DNA of 64,000 nucleotides from Desmonostoc muscorum FACHB-395 (lineage in GTDB: Bacteria; Cyanobacteriota; Cyanobacteriia; Cyanobacteriales; Nostocaceae), in contig NZ_JACJSF010000004.1 in assembly GCF_014698035.1 (NCBI RefSeq), positions 124,001 to 188,000 of the forward strand, written 5' to 3'. Below the pieces are notes generated by a model, which searched no databases, was not told where the DNA came from, and worked only from the letters and a program-made list of their open reading frames with translations. The number at the start of each line of letters is the position of its first letter. The first letter of the stretch is position 1. The translations under genes were made by a program, and so were the position numbers. Positions 8,878 to 19,100 of this stretch are shown here, one piece after another.

Positions 8878-10169
8878 AAACTATTATTGAAAACCAAAAT
8901 AACTCTATCAATTATGCTCCTTTAAGGGGAATTGTTTTAGTCGTTGATGATAACCCTGCTAATTTACAAGTTTTATCCAGCTTTCTGGATCAGTCTAGCT
9001 TCGAAGTTTGGGCAGCCCGCAGTGGAGAAAAAGCCCTTCAGCGATTAGAAAATGGTGATTTACCTGATTTAATCTTGCTGGATGTAATGATGCCGGGTAT
9101 AGATGGTTTTGAAACCTGTAAACAGCTAAAAAGCAATCCTCGTGTCCAAGATATTCCAGTCATTTTTATGACAGCCCTTTCAGAAACGGCAGATAAAGTC
9201 AAAGGTTTGCAATTGGGAGCCGTAGACTATATTACTAAACCTTTCCAGCATGAAGAAGTATTAGTGCGGATTGAAAATCACCTCAAACTGAGAAATTTGA
9301 CAAAAACCTTAATTGCTAAAAACACCGAATTACAACAGACTCAAACTCAATTGATTCAAGCAGAAAAGGTAGCAGCTTTAGGTCAACTAACAGCAGGAAT
9401 TGCTCATGAAGTTAATAATCCCATCAATTTTATAGCTGGCAACTTAAATTTTGTTGAAAAGTATGTACAAGAAATAGTTAGTTTATTGCATCTCTATCAA
9501 AAATATCTGCCCAATCCACCAGATGAACTTCACACTGCAATAAAAAAAAGCGATCTTGAATTTTTGTTAGATGATTTATCTAAAATTATTAAATCCATGC
9601 AAGTTGGTACAGATCGCGTTACAGAAATTGTGTCATATTTGAACAACTTCTCGCGTCACAGAGAAGCTGGAAAAAAACTAGCTAACTTGCATGAAGGGTT
9701 AGAAAGTACATTACTCATTCTTGGACATCGGTTTAAGGGAAATGCTCATCACCCAGCTATCAAACTAGTTAAACAATATGGGGATTTGCCACTTGTTGAG
9801 TGTTTTCCTAGTGAGATTAATCAGGTGTTTATGAATTTAATTTCTAATGCGATCGATGCAATTGAAGAAACAAATAAAAATAAAGATATTGATACAATTT
9901 CTAGAAATCCTGGGGTGATTAAAATTAAAACTGAGGTAATTGGAGAGCAAGTTATTTTAAGAGTTGCTGACAATGGTTCAGGGATAAAAAACGCAGATAC
10001 AACAAAAATATTCGATGCTTTTTACACAACAAAACCTGTCGGTAAAGGAACAGGGCTTGGTCTATCTATTGCTTACCAAATTGTGGTTAATAACCATCAT
10101 GGCAAGCTCACATACGATTCCAAGCCAGGTGAAGGTATAGAGTTTATTATTGAACTACCTATTCGATAA
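8874..10169 (+). CDS. Receiver-histidine kinase (REC-HisKA-HATPase)
   Basis: A soluble 431-residue protein. An N-terminal receiver (about 20-135) has phospho-acceptor Asp70 (LLDVMMPG) and the conserved Lys in TKPF at about 122. A coiled linker (about 140-165) leads to HisKA with His178 (GIAHEVNNPINFIAGN) and HATPase_c (NLISNAIDAIEE, DNGSG, GTGLGLSIA). The HEVNNP H-box is the version seen in many cyanobacterial kinases and is shared with the kinase at 21920-23641. The 4-bp overlap with the upstream hybrid kinase suggests the upstream protein's signal passes to this receiver. Several near-identical modules exist in Nostoc genomes, so no specific role is assigned. Confidence 0.92.
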   Translation: MKTIIENQNNSINYAPLRGIVLVVDDNPANLQVLSSFLDQSSFEVWAARSGEKALQRLENGDLPDLILLDVMMPGIDGFETCKQLKSNPRVQDIPVIFMTALSETADKVKGLQLGAVDYITKPFQHEEVLVRIENHLKLRNLTKTLIAKNTELQQTQTQLIQAEKVAALGQLTAGIAHEVNNPINFIAGNLNFVEKYVQEIVSLLHLYQKYLPNPPDELHTAIKKSDLEFLLDDLSKIIKSMQVGTDRVTEIVSYLNNFSRHREAGKKLANLHEGLESTLLILGHRFKGNAHHPAIKLVKQYGDLPLVECFPSEINQVFMNLISNAIDAIEETNKNKDIDTISRNPGVIKIKTEVIGEQVILRVADNGSGIKNADTTKIFDAFYTTKPVGKGTGLGLSIAYQIVVNNHHGKLTYDSKPGEGIEFIIELPIR

Positions 10170-10198
10170 ATGAAAATCCTAAACTAATTGAAGAAGAA

Positions 10199-10345
10199 TT
10201 CAGAAGTCAGAATTCAGGAGTCAGAATCAAGACGCTCGATAGCGATGCACTGAGCTATTAGTTGTATCACACAGAATTCAATTCTGTTAGCGGTAGCGGG
10301 TCGTTTAGCCCATTCTGGCTCCTGACTTCTGAATTCTGTTTTGAT
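10199..10345. mobile_element. Inverted-repeat element of the GAATTCTGACTTCTGA family
   Basis: The left end AGAATTCAGAAGTCAGAATT and the right end CTCCTGACTTCTGAATTCTG are imperfect inverse copies about 145 bp apart. The interior has no supported ORF. The same end sequence occurs at 61371-61535 inside the amino-acid transporter operon. Probably a non-autonomous dispersed repeat downstream of the kinase pair. Confidence 0.55.
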
Positions 10346-10401
10346 AAAAGCAATCATCGCTTCTTTGTGTACCAATACGTTTAGTTAATGATTTTAGACT
10401 T

Positions 10402-10463
10402 GTAGAGATGCGTTAGCGTAGCGGGACATTCGAAGCCAGCCCAGTACATTTTCGCATCTCTAC
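10402..10463. repeat. Small repeat with perfect 11-bp inverted ends
   Basis: GTAGAGATGCG at 10402-10412 is matched by CGCATCTCTAC at 10453-10463. Between them lies GC-rich sequence (TTAGCGTAGCGGGACATTCG) of the dispersed-repeat type. It sits in the intergenic space between convergent genes. Confidence 0.55.
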
Positions 10464-10511
10464 TTAAACTTGCTCTATGTAACAAGTACATTTATTTAAG
10501 AATTGCTGTAA

Positions 10512-12326
10512 CTATCGAATATTCACTTCTTGCAAATAATTTACTTGCTGAAGATATTCAATCTTAGTGTCTGAATTTTTAGAGACAAATGAATTTGTTC
10601 TTTTTGCAGAAGCTATCTTTTGATTGCCAGCCTGAACACGTTGCTTTTGAGTATACTCATTCAATTTAACTTGAGCTTGAGCATAAACTAGAGCATCTTG
10701 TGGAATATTTCGGAGAAATTTTACAGCCCGATCAAAATCACCTACAGATGCTTTTTTGTAAGCGTTCTGTAAAAAATAAGCTGCTCTGATTTGGCGCTTT
10801 CGATTATACTCAGCCAGCTTTTCTTGAACTAAAGCCCCCGCACGACTTTCTTTAGGAATTTCCCGCAGATATTGTAATGCAGTAGAAAAATCTCTGATCT
10901 CGGCACTTTCGTAAGCTTTTGCTAATAAATCTTGTGTCTGTGCTTCAATGTTAACGTATGCTTGCTGAACTAGTTTATCTGTTTTAGATTGCCAATATGA
11001 AATATTGGGAATTTGAGAAACAGCATCAAGAACATCTGACCATCGGCTCTCATGAAAAGCTATTTGAGCTATTTGGTATTGTTGTGCAGCAACTTGCCAT
11101 TGCTCTTGCCATTCTTCCATTGTGGCTTGGGCTTCTGGATAAACATTGCTGTGGGAGGGAATTGATTTAGCAAGTGCGATCGCTTCTTGCAAATCCCCAG
11201 CTTGATATTCTTTTGTTGCTTTATATAAAGTATCGGTTTCTGAGTATGCCGGTGCAGTATTAACTAAAGAATATACACCAAACCCCATCAATAAAGAATT
11301 AGCTGCTAGTCCGACTTTCATTCCTGTCAATAACGGGGATGATGTGCCAGATGTAAGATTTTGAAAATCATTATCCTCAATCGCAACTTCTTCTAGAAAA
11401 AATTCAGAATCTTCCTCTAATATTTGTGCTGGCTGATCCCATGTTATTTGTTTGAGTACCCGCAGTACCTCAGTCGCAGACTGGAAGCGATTTTGAGAAT
11501 CGTAACGGATCATTTGGCTGAGAACAGCAGCTAGATAATCGTTAACTGGCGTGTCTTGAGAACGCCAAAAAATTTCATTAGTATGAGGATCAACTTTTAA
11601 TTTTAGTGGTTCTAACCCAGTTAAAGCCTGGATAGCAATCATTCCCAAAGCATAAATATCGCTGTTAGGCTGTGTTTGACCAATAAATTGCTCTGGCGGT
11701 ATGTATCCCAATGAGGTGACAGGAATTCTATAAATCGGCAATTCCGCACCTATGCCAAAATCGATAGACTGGATTGAGCCAAAGTCAATCAAAACTAACT
11801 TGCCATCGCTATTACGTCTAATCAAGTTTTCTGGTTTGATGTCACAATGGATCACGCCTTGAGAGTGAACAAATTCTAGAATACTTAAGACATCTATCAG
11901 GAATTGTACAACTTCCCTTTCACTCCACAGACACCCCCACTGTTGAGCGATGGGCAATTCCGCAGTCAGCGCATGTCCTTCAATTAGCTCTTGTACTAAA
12001 TAGAACTGGCTGTTTTCTTCAAAGCAGGCGATAAATTCAGGAATTTGTTGATGGCTTCCTAGAAGCTTGAGGGTTTCAGTTTCAGTTAGAAACATTAACC
12101 TCAGCATCTCCAAGTACCCAGGTTCAGAACTGCTAACTTTTATCTGCTTAATAACACATTTAGGATTCTGTGGAAAATCTACGTCTACAGCTATATATGT
12201 TTGTCCAAATACCCCTGCACCCAGGCTTTGGACAATTTGGTAACGCTCTTGTAATAATTTACCGATTATGTGGTTGGTCATGACCTGGTTACTCAGTAAG
12301 TCCTTATTATTTAGTTTTTCTGACAT
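10512..12326 (-). CDS. Ser/Thr protein kinase with C-terminal helical repeats
   Basis: A 604-residue protein. Kinase domain at about 22-300: glycine loop LGAGVFGQTY, Lys in CVIKQIK, catalytic loop HCDIKPEN and LIDFGS. The catalytic-loop Arg of HRD is Cys here; Asp, Lys and Asn are intact, so activity is plausible but the usual activation-loop contact (RD-type regulation) is lost. A hydrophobic stretch (GMKVGLAANSLLMGFGVYSL) at about 335-355 may be a membrane anchor. The C-terminal 240 residues hold repeated helical units around AYxxAxxxDFxxAxxxLxxIP, resembling degenerate TPR-like repeats. It is the second Ser/Thr kinase in 9 kb and faces the REC-kinase gene. Confidence 0.88.
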   Translation of the reverse strand: MSEKLNNKDLLSNQVMTNHIIGKLLQERYQIVQSLGAGVFGQTYIAVDVDFPQNPKCVIKQIKVSSSEPGYLEMLRLMFLTETETLKLLGSHQQIPEFIACFEENSQFYLVQELIEGHALTAELPIAQQWGCLWSEREVVQFLIDVLSILEFVHSQGVIHCDIKPENLIRRNSDGKLVLIDFGSIQSIDFGIGAELPIYRIPVTSLGYIPPEQFIGQTQPNSDIYALGMIAIQALTGLEPLKLKVDPHTNEIFWRSQDTPVNDYLAAVLSQMIRYDSQNRFQSATEVLRVLKQITWDQPAQILEEDSEFFLEEVAIEDNDFQNLTSGTSSPLLTGMKVGLAANSLLMGFGVYSLVNTAPAYSETDTLYKATKEYQAGDLQEAIALAKSIPSHSNVYPEAQATMEEWQEQWQVAAQQYQIAQIAFHESRWSDVLDAVSQIPNISYWQSKTDKLVQQAYVNIEAQTQDLLAKAYESAEIRDFSTALQYLREIPKESRAGALVQEKLAEYNRKRQIRAAYFLQNAYKKASVGDFDRAVKFLRNIPQDALVYAQAQVKLNEYTQKQRVQAGNQKIASAKRTNSFVSKNSDTKIEYLQQVNYLQEVNIR

Positions 12327-12437
12327 TCCCTCCTGTTTCCGGAATGCTTTAGAAATAAATAACCAGAGTTTTTATACCTTGAATGCAAGTTTAATTTGTT
12401 AAGTATTTTTGCGTAAAAACATATAATTTTTTATTAA

Positions 12438-12474
12438 AGCCAATACTTCGCAAAGAAGTTGTGAAGTATTGGCT
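12438..12474. repeat. Palindrome with perfect 12-bp arms
   Basis: AGCCAATACTTC at 12438-12449 and its exact inverse at 12463-12474 enclose a 13-nt loop. It lies in the 500-bp space between two minus-strand genes. It may form an RNA hairpin in the leader of the Ser/Thr kinase gene. No T run follows on either strand. Confidence 0.5.
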
Positions 12475-12700
12475 ATGCTGCATTCTTAACAGGGAGATTA
12501 ATTAACAATCTGCTGATATTCCGGTGCAGAAAGGTGATAATTGCAGTTTTTCCTTGCAGCCAAGAAATTTTAGTGAACTGCTTAAAGACTATGCCAATCA
12601 GCCAGTTCAACACCGAGAAAAGGAGTATTAAAAATATGATTTAACCCAGGACAATTACTATATTCATCGTTTTGGGTAGAAGTATCAAAAAAAGGCGGTT

Positions 12701-12733
12701 ATATCCCCGACTTCTTCAAGAAGTCGGGGATAT
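12701..12733. repeat. Perfect 33-bp palindrome (16-bp arms)
   Basis: The arm ATATCCCCGACTTCTT is followed by one base and its exact inverse. Such long perfect palindromes with a one-base centre are typical dispersed repeats in Nostoc. The rest of 12475-12823 is AT-rich with no other structure seen. Confidence 0.65.
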
Positions 12734-12823
12734 GGTAGCCCGAAAGAATTAATAAAACGGACTAATAACTGAGAAAAATACAACCAACTTACTGAATTTA
12801 TCTCTTGTAAGAGAAGTGTTGAT

Positions 12824-13318
12824 TTAGTAAGGTAAACCTTTGGGATACAGAACTGCTAGACGTTTTTCACGAAGTTTGACTGTCTCAAAATAGATTTCTT
12901 CAATCTTTTTCAACTCGTCTTCAGAAATATTGAGTGCCTTTGCTCCTTTGAGTACTACAGCCCGTTCTTTTTCGTTATATTCGCCATCAGCAGCACAAGC
13001 TTGTATTGCATCAAGGAGTAGGGAACGGCGTGTTTCAATGATTAAAGGATCTCCACTAAATAGTGTCTCTAAATCTTCATCAGCCTTGTAAACTTTGAGT
13101 TTTTCGATAATTGCAGGGTCGCGATTGTAGGCAGAGGCATATCCAATCACCCAATCTCTTTCTGCATCTGCTAATGTGCCATCACCATTAGCACAAACAA
13201 GCAGCGATTTAAAATAAGCTTCATAAGATTGGTTTAATGGAATTTGTGAAAAACCAAACTGTTCTTGGAACAACCACGAAATGCCTAAATCTTCTTGCTT
13301 TTTGATATCTGTCGTCAT
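12824..13318 (-). CDS. TerB-like helical protein
   Basis: A 164-residue soluble protein. It has two copies of an acidic pattern typical of TerB-like domains: ANGDGTLADAERDWV (about 43-57) and AADGEYNEKERAVV (about 113-126), each followed by a helix. TerB-fold proteins occur in tellurite-resistance and stress operons and are thought to bind metal near the membrane; the biochemical role is unsettled. It lies downstream of the radical SAM gene on the same strand, but about 430 bp away across a transposase remnant, so it probably is not part of that operon. The ATG start is preceded by a purine-rich GGAAACAGCA. Confidence 0.75.
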   Translation of the reverse strand: MTTDIKKQEDLGISWLFQEQFGFSQIPLNQSYEAYFKSLLVCANGDGTLADAERDWVIGYASAYNRDPAIIEKLKVYKADEDLETLFSGDPLIIETRRSLLLDAIQACAADGEYNEKERAVVLKGAKALNISEDELKKIEEIYFETVKLREKRLAVLYPKGLPY

Positions 13319-13623
13319 TGCTGTTTCCTAAAATTACTTAATTTTGTAATTCACAAATTTAATCATTGCATAAAAAGCTAATAGTTAAATATTAAAAAAA
13401 TCTTATTTATCGTATTATTTCAATATTCAAAAATGCATTCAAATATAATAGCTTTTAGATTTAAAAAGCTGCTTTTGATGATAAATAAATACTAATTTCT
13501 TGAGAGAAATACAATTTAATTCACCGTTTCAATTTATTGCTTAGATTCAATAACCTAATTAGTGCAATGAATCAATTTAAAAACTTTTATTCTTCTGGGT
13601 AAAAGATTTTATTTACTACTGGC

Positions 13624-13725
13624 TTAATTCGGAAAGTGACAGAACAGGGCTAATTTTGCTGCTAAGAATTGCTGTGCTTGATCAGGAGACTTGAACCACC
13701 GCATTGAGTTCTCCCTCAGTTGCAT
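13624..13725 (-). pseudogene. C-terminal remnant of an IS6-like transposase
   Basis: A 33-codon open stretch whose translation contains MRWFKSPDQAQQFLAA. This resembles the C-terminal region of a group of IS6-type DDE transposases, where an arginine-rich segment is followed by RFKSPGQAQxFL. The rest of the gene is absent and the piece ends early in TAA. It sits just beyond the stop of the radical SAM gene and suggests past transposition there. The adjacent 13319-13620 is AT-rich and holds nothing recognisable. Confidence 0.45.
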
Positions 13726-13751
13726 AAGTCCTCTTTAAGCAGTGGGAAGTT

Positions 13752-14927
13752 CTAATTTTGAGAGAGTAAAAAACTCCGGCTAGGCACGTTAGGCAATAAA
13801 GTTGGCTCGATACCAGCTTTTTCCATGATATCTAAAGCATACTCGTATTTGACTTTGTACCGTTTTTGTTTACTGTAAATAGCATACTGGTCCTGATAGT
13901 TGGGAGGGGTAAAATTCACGGTGATCGTATTTGCCCCTGCTTGCAGTCCTTTTAACTGACCATCTTGTCCTAATAAAACATTAAGGGCACTTACACTAGG
14001 TATCATAACTTTTGGCATCATAATTCTGGCTAAAGCCATCCAATTTAAAGTCATACTAGCGTTGCCCGCACTCATTTGATCTAGTGGAGTACCTTTACCA
14101 GGTACAAAAGGAGACGCACTACACATATGAACTTTTTTCTTCATGGCAAGTAGGAGATCGTTTGCCAGCATCTTTGGAGTTTGTTCAATTTCGATTTTCC
14201 CATTGGCATTTACTGCTTTTAAACCGACAATTGTTCCGCTTCCCACCTCATATCCTAAACTTAATAGATCATCGATTCTATTGAGGCGATCGGATAAAAG
14301 GTATCCTCTAGCTTGTTTGTGTAAATTCCAATTGCTCGTTTCAAATTTAATAATGTATTGATTTGCGCCAGCTTCTTTGAGTATTGTGTAATCTTCTTTA
14401 GGTTTATCGCCAAGATTTAGAAGGATAATTACGTTATTCTCAAAAAGTTGTTTAATTTTAGGTATGACTCTAGATACGGTTTTAGTCGTTGCTTTAATTT
14501 CACCTGCTTGAATGAATACAATGGGAATTTTCGCTTCTTTGATTTCTATGGCGGTTTCTAATATTTTTTCGCTAGAAAAATTGTAACGATCTCCTAATTC
14601 TTCATTTTCAATTCTCATTGGACAATAATTACAACTCCTTTCGCAAGCATTAGTAATCTCGATCACACCTCTTAAATTTCCTTTATTTTCCAAATACTTA
14701 TGACGCACATATCTTGCTATTTCAAAAAGTAATTGCTGCTCGTTGCCTTCAAAATGAAGTATCTCTTGGAAGATTGATTGGAAAAATTGTCTGTACTCTT
14801 GTGATTCTGTTGATTCCTTTTCTAGATATGGACTTTCAGTAATAGCATCAATTTGGATGGCTTCTAAAAGCCGCTCTTTTTCCTGTTCGGAAATGTCTAG
14901 TAAAGTTTCAATCAAATTTTGCTTCAT
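13752..14927 (-). CDS. Radical SAM protein, BioB/HydE-like with BATS domain
   Basis: A 391-residue enzyme with the radical SAM cluster motif Cys95-x3-Cys99-x2-Cys102 (NACERSCNYC) after a helical N-terminal extension. The barrel and C-terminal region (PFVPGKGTPL, then LLGQDGQLKGLQAGANTITVNFTP) match the biotin/thiamin-synthesis-associated (BATS) group, which includes BioB, HydE, PylB, ThiH and NosL. No extra Cys-rich SPASM cluster is seen. The CERSCNYC spacing is closest to HydE/PylB by eye. It is the last gene of a co-oriented group with an O-methyltransferase and an adenylation-reductase protein and is 92 bp below the methyltransferase. No hydrogenase or biotin gene is nearby, so a role in making a small organic building block is inferred. 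Confidence 0.82.
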   Translation of the reverse strand: MKQNLIETLLDISEQEKERLLEAIQIDAITESPYLEKESTESQEYRQFFQSIFQEILHFEGNEQQLLFEIARYVRHKYLENKGNLRGVIEITNACERSCNYCPMRIENEELGDRYNFSSEKILETAIEIKEAKIPIVFIQAGEIKATTKTVSRVIPKIKQLFENNVIILLNLGDKPKEDYTILKEAGANQYIIKFETSNWNLHKQARGYLLSDRLNRIDDLLSLGYEVGSGTIVGLKAVNANGKIEIEQTPKMLANDLLLAMKKKVHMCSASPFVPGKGTPLDQMSAGNASMTLNWMALARIMMPKVMIPSVSALNVLLGQDGQLKGLQAGANTITVNFTPPNYQDQYAIYSKQKRYKVKYEYALDIMEKAGIEPTLLPNVPSRSFLLSQN

Positions 14928-15019
14928 GGTATTTATCTTAAAACTATGAGTGTTGTGTCAAAAAATGATTTACAAGCCTCTTTGTAGTGAAAATGGAGAC
15001 TTATTTTTCCTGTTCCTTT

Positions 15020-16063
15020 TTATAAGCGAATAGCTTCAATTATGCTGATTGGAGGCGCTACTGGATAAATTTTTGTCAATGAGAAACCTGCTGTTTCTAG
15101 TAGAACTTGATACTCAGTTTCAGTCCGTTCACGGCCGCCATAATTCACGAGCATCTGCAAGTCGAGGAGTTTGCCAAAGAATGGTTCGTTGCCTTGAGGT
15201 ATAACCATTTCGACTAGCAGCAATCTGCCGTTAGGCTGCATCACTTGGTAGCAATTTTTCAGGATGGCGATCGCTCTTTCATCATCCCAATCGTGAACAA
15301 TATACCGTAGCAAGTAAGCATCTCCACCTATGGGTACTGATTCAAAGAAGTTCCCACCGACTAGTTGACAACGATCTTGTAGTTCCAGGTCTTCAATCAC
15401 AGGTTTGGCATCTGCAACTACATGGGGTAAATCAAATAAAATCCCCTGCATTGTCAAATTCGCTTTGAGAATCGAGGCCATCAAAGTACCATTTCCACCT
15501 CCAACCTCAACTAAGTTGTGGATGGATGAGAAGTCGTAACCAGCTGCGATCGCTGCATCTTGTTCGCCAGAAATACTACTTATAGCTTGAGTGTATATTT
15601 TAGAAGCAGAAGGGTCAGTAGCTAGGTAATCAAATCTCTCCATCCCGAAGATATTTTTGAATACAGGTTTTCCGGTTTTGATACTTTCAAGTAGATGTCC
15701 CCAAGGTTGCCATTCCCAGGCTTGGCCAGACTTGATCGCATAACCACGTAGGGAATCGGTGCGATCGCTTTGCAAACCTTCGGCAACAGGTGTCAACTCA
15801 AAGTAGCCTGAATTACCTTCAGCAAATATACCAACACTGGCAAGGGCGCGTAGTAGTCGATAGAGCGATCGGGCATCTACACCAGTTGTTGTTGCTAATT
15901 CATCGTAACTTTTAGAACCATCCTTGAGTAAATCTGCAATACCAAGTTGAGCAACTACATAAATACCTTGCGTAATCCAAGCACCAGCGATCATTTGCTT
16001 TAATGTTTGTGTTGTCTGCATTTCATTTTTATCGATGGGATGTTGTAATTCTGTTTGAAACAT
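15020..16063 (-). CDS. SAM-dependent O-methyltransferase, plant-type fold
   Basis: A 347-residue protein with an N-terminal winged-helix dimerisation domain (about 18-105) and a class I methyltransferase domain: SAM motif VEVGGGNG (185-192), acidic FDLPHVV, and the catalytic-base region YIVHDWDDE with His257. This is the Methyltransf_2 family, whose members methylate hydroxyl groups of small aromatic, polyketide or carotenoid substrates. An internal ATG (Met15) is an alternative start. It lies 66 bp downstream of the adenylation-reductase gene and upstream of the radical SAM gene, all on the minus strand, so it very probably tailors the product of that pathway. Confidence 0.87.
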   Translation of the reverse strand: MFQTELQHPIDKNEMQTTQTLKQMIAGAWITQGIYVVAQLGIADLLKDGSKSYDELATTTGVDARSLYRLLRALASVGIFAEGNSGYFELTPVAEGLQSDRTDSLRGYAIKSGQAWEWQPWGHLLESIKTGKPVFKNIFGMERFDYLATDPSASKIYTQAISSISGEQDAAIAAGYDFSSIHNLVEVGGGNGTLMASILKANLTMQGILFDLPHVVADAKPVIEDLELQDRCQLVGGNFFESVPIGGDAYLLRYIVHDWDDERAIAILKNCYQVMQPNGRLLLVEMVIPQGNEPFFGKLLDLQMLVNYGGRERTETEYQVLLETAGFSLTKIYPVAPPISIIEAIRL

Positions 16064-16129
16064 AAAAGCCTTATATAGGAATCCGGTTTGATTTTTAAAT
16101 CCTATTTAAAATTGCTTGATTGATAACAG

Positions 16130-19100
16130 TCAAGCCAATTTATTAGAGGGTGGCGACACGCCAAGCCAACCACTAAGAAGAAAATAGGAAAAATAAGTAT
16201 TGAGTAATTGAGTATTCACTGGAGGACACATAATTGAACTTCCTGCAAGAGCATCTTGTGTTGCTAAACAACTAATTTTTGGCTCAGTTGATTGCTGATA
16301 CTGCTTGTGATAAAAAGGCAACAGATGATACAAAGGATTTTCCTGAGATCGAACAGAATTATTTAGTTTTATTTGCCAATCTTTATAAGCAATATGCTCA
16401 ATCTGATAGCCACGAGAGCAGATAAAATCAGTTAATTCTTTCCAAGAAATAGGTTTAGGATTATTTAAGTGAAAAGCTTTACCAAGAGAATCTTGTTGCT
16501 TTGATAAATACACAATACTTTGGCTGAGGTAATCCACAGGAGCTAAATCCAAGGTGTCAGTAATGTCTGTCATGCTTCCCATTTGTATACAGCCTTTGAT
16601 AGTGCGGCAAATTACATCATCTTTATACCAAGCGCCTGTTTGACTATGACCAGAAATAAATGGTGGTCTATAAATCGCAACTGGAATTCCTCTGTCACTC
16701 GCTAACATCACTAACTTTTCTGCCACCCATTTACTCTGAGAATAAGCCAGTCTCATTCCCTCACTATGAGCGAGTTGATCGGATTCAGTTACGACTTTTC
16801 CTGCATAAGCTGATGACTCAAAAACCGCTATCGTAGAAATGTAATGTACCGATTTGGTTTTTATACAACTCGCTAATCTCAATATTTCCTGAGTTCCCAA
16901 AACATTGGTAGGCTTTAATGCTGAATAGGGATAAACATAATTAATCCAAGCAGCATTGTGATAAATTACATCGATGATGCTGCTCATTTTTTGAAAATCT
17001 TGTGATGAAAAACCTAACAGTGGTTGAGATAAATCACCCAATACAGGAATAATTCTATCAGCAAAATCATCATGCCAAATCCCGTATGATTCTAAGTTAT
17101 TTTGAAGCCTTATCTTTCCTGATTCAGCATCAATAGAACGTACCAAGCAATAAATATCTGCTTGGGTTTTTAACAGTAACTCTTGCAGTAAAAAAGCTCC
17201 TAGAAATCCCGTAGCTCCAGTTAATAAAATAGCAGCAGGTTCAGTTACAAATGACTCAGATGGATATTTAGGAAAGATTGTAGAGTCTAAAACCACTTCT
17301 GAATTTAAATCTGTTGCTAACTCAGACGATAAATTATTGGCAAAACTTGTGTTTTTCGCTGTTAGTTGCTGAAGCAATAAATTTACCAATTGGTTGATAT
17401 TGGAGTTACCCAGAAACATTTCTATGGGTATGTCTACCCCTAATTCAGTATCAATACGATTCTTCAAATCGATATTCATGAGAGAATCAAGCCTCAGTTC
17501 ATGCAAAGGCTTCTCTATATCCAGATTTTGAGATGTATTGATGCCTAAAACTTTGATAAATTGCTCTCGAATGTAAGCAATTAATAGTTCTTGACGTTGA
17601 CCTAAAGAACCATCATCTAACTGTTCTAGAAATTCTAATCGTTGCTGCAATGGCTGCTCGTCAGAGGATGCTTCTTTGATATTTCTTAGTTCTTGTTGTG
17701 CCAATACGCGGCGCAAAATTTTGCCAGAAGCTGATTTGGGAATTTTGTCCACAAATTCAAGTCTGCGGATCGTTTTATGTGGTGCAACTTGTCCAGCGAC
17801 AAACTCCATAATTTGCTCTGGGGTAGCTGAATCTTTAAGCACAACAAAAGCTTTAGGAACTTCCCCACTACTGGGATGAGGACTCTTGACTACACAAGCA
17901 TCAGCAACAGCAGGATGGCTCAACAAGACTGCTTCGAGTTCGGCTGGTGCTATGGAGTAGCCATTACACTTAATCAATTCTTTGATGCGATCGACTATGT
18001 AAAAGTAGCCATCTTCGTCAATATAGACAATATCGCCGGTGTGATACCAACTATCTCGATCAATTGCGTTGGCAGTTGCTTCTGGATTATTCAAATAGCC
18101 TTTCATGATCTGCGGCCCGCGTACCCACAATTCTCCTGGTTGATTAACACCTAATGGTTGTTGGGTATCGACATCTATAATTTGACATTCCACATGAGGG
18201 AGACATTGACCGACTGAACCAAGCTTGATTTTGTGACGTTCATCTGGAGTGTAAGTAGTCACAAAGGTTTCTGTCGTTCCGTATGCTTGCTTGACAACGC
18301 AATTAGCAAGACGCTGTTCGCACTCTTCGATCAATTGATGGCTGAGTGGTGCGGCTCCAGAAGTCAGCACGCGCAAACTTGAAAGATCGTATTTATCTAC
18401 TAGTGGCTGCTTTGCTAATGCCAGCAAAATTGGCGGAACGATGTGGATACGGGTAATTTTGTGCTTTTCAATCAGGCTCAGAAAGGCTTCTAAATCAAAG
18501 CGCGGCATCGTCACAACAGTAGCACCGCAAGCCAAGCTGTAATTCAGCATCACCAGGCCGTAGGCGTGAAAAAAAGGTAATACTCCAATAATTGCATCAG
18601 CCTCACTGACTGATTCGCAGTTTTGGAATTGGTGAAAGTTGGCCACAAATGTATGGTGGGTGTGCATTACACCTTTAGGCATACCAGTAGTGCCACTAGA
18701 GTACAGCAAGGCTACTAAATCTTCTTGTGGATTGATTTGTACTTTTGGTATCTCTTCTTCACCTTCTAAAAGTATAGAAAATGAGATGGCTCCATCTGCT
18801 TCACCAAATACAAATACTTCCTCTACTTTTGAGCGATCAACGGCTTCTAGTGCTTGTGCTACAAGGTCTGGGATGGTGATGAGATATTTTGCACTAGCAT
18901 CATTGAGTTGATATGCCAGTTCTTCTGCCGTATATGATGGATTTACTGTAGTGACGATCCCACCTAAAGTTACCACAGCATGAAAAGCGATCGCATATTC
19001 AGGAATATTTGGGCTGTAAATACCTAAAACATCACCCTTGGAAAAGCCACGCGCCGCCAAACCAAAAGCCACTTTACGGATTGACTCCGCTAGTTGTTTA

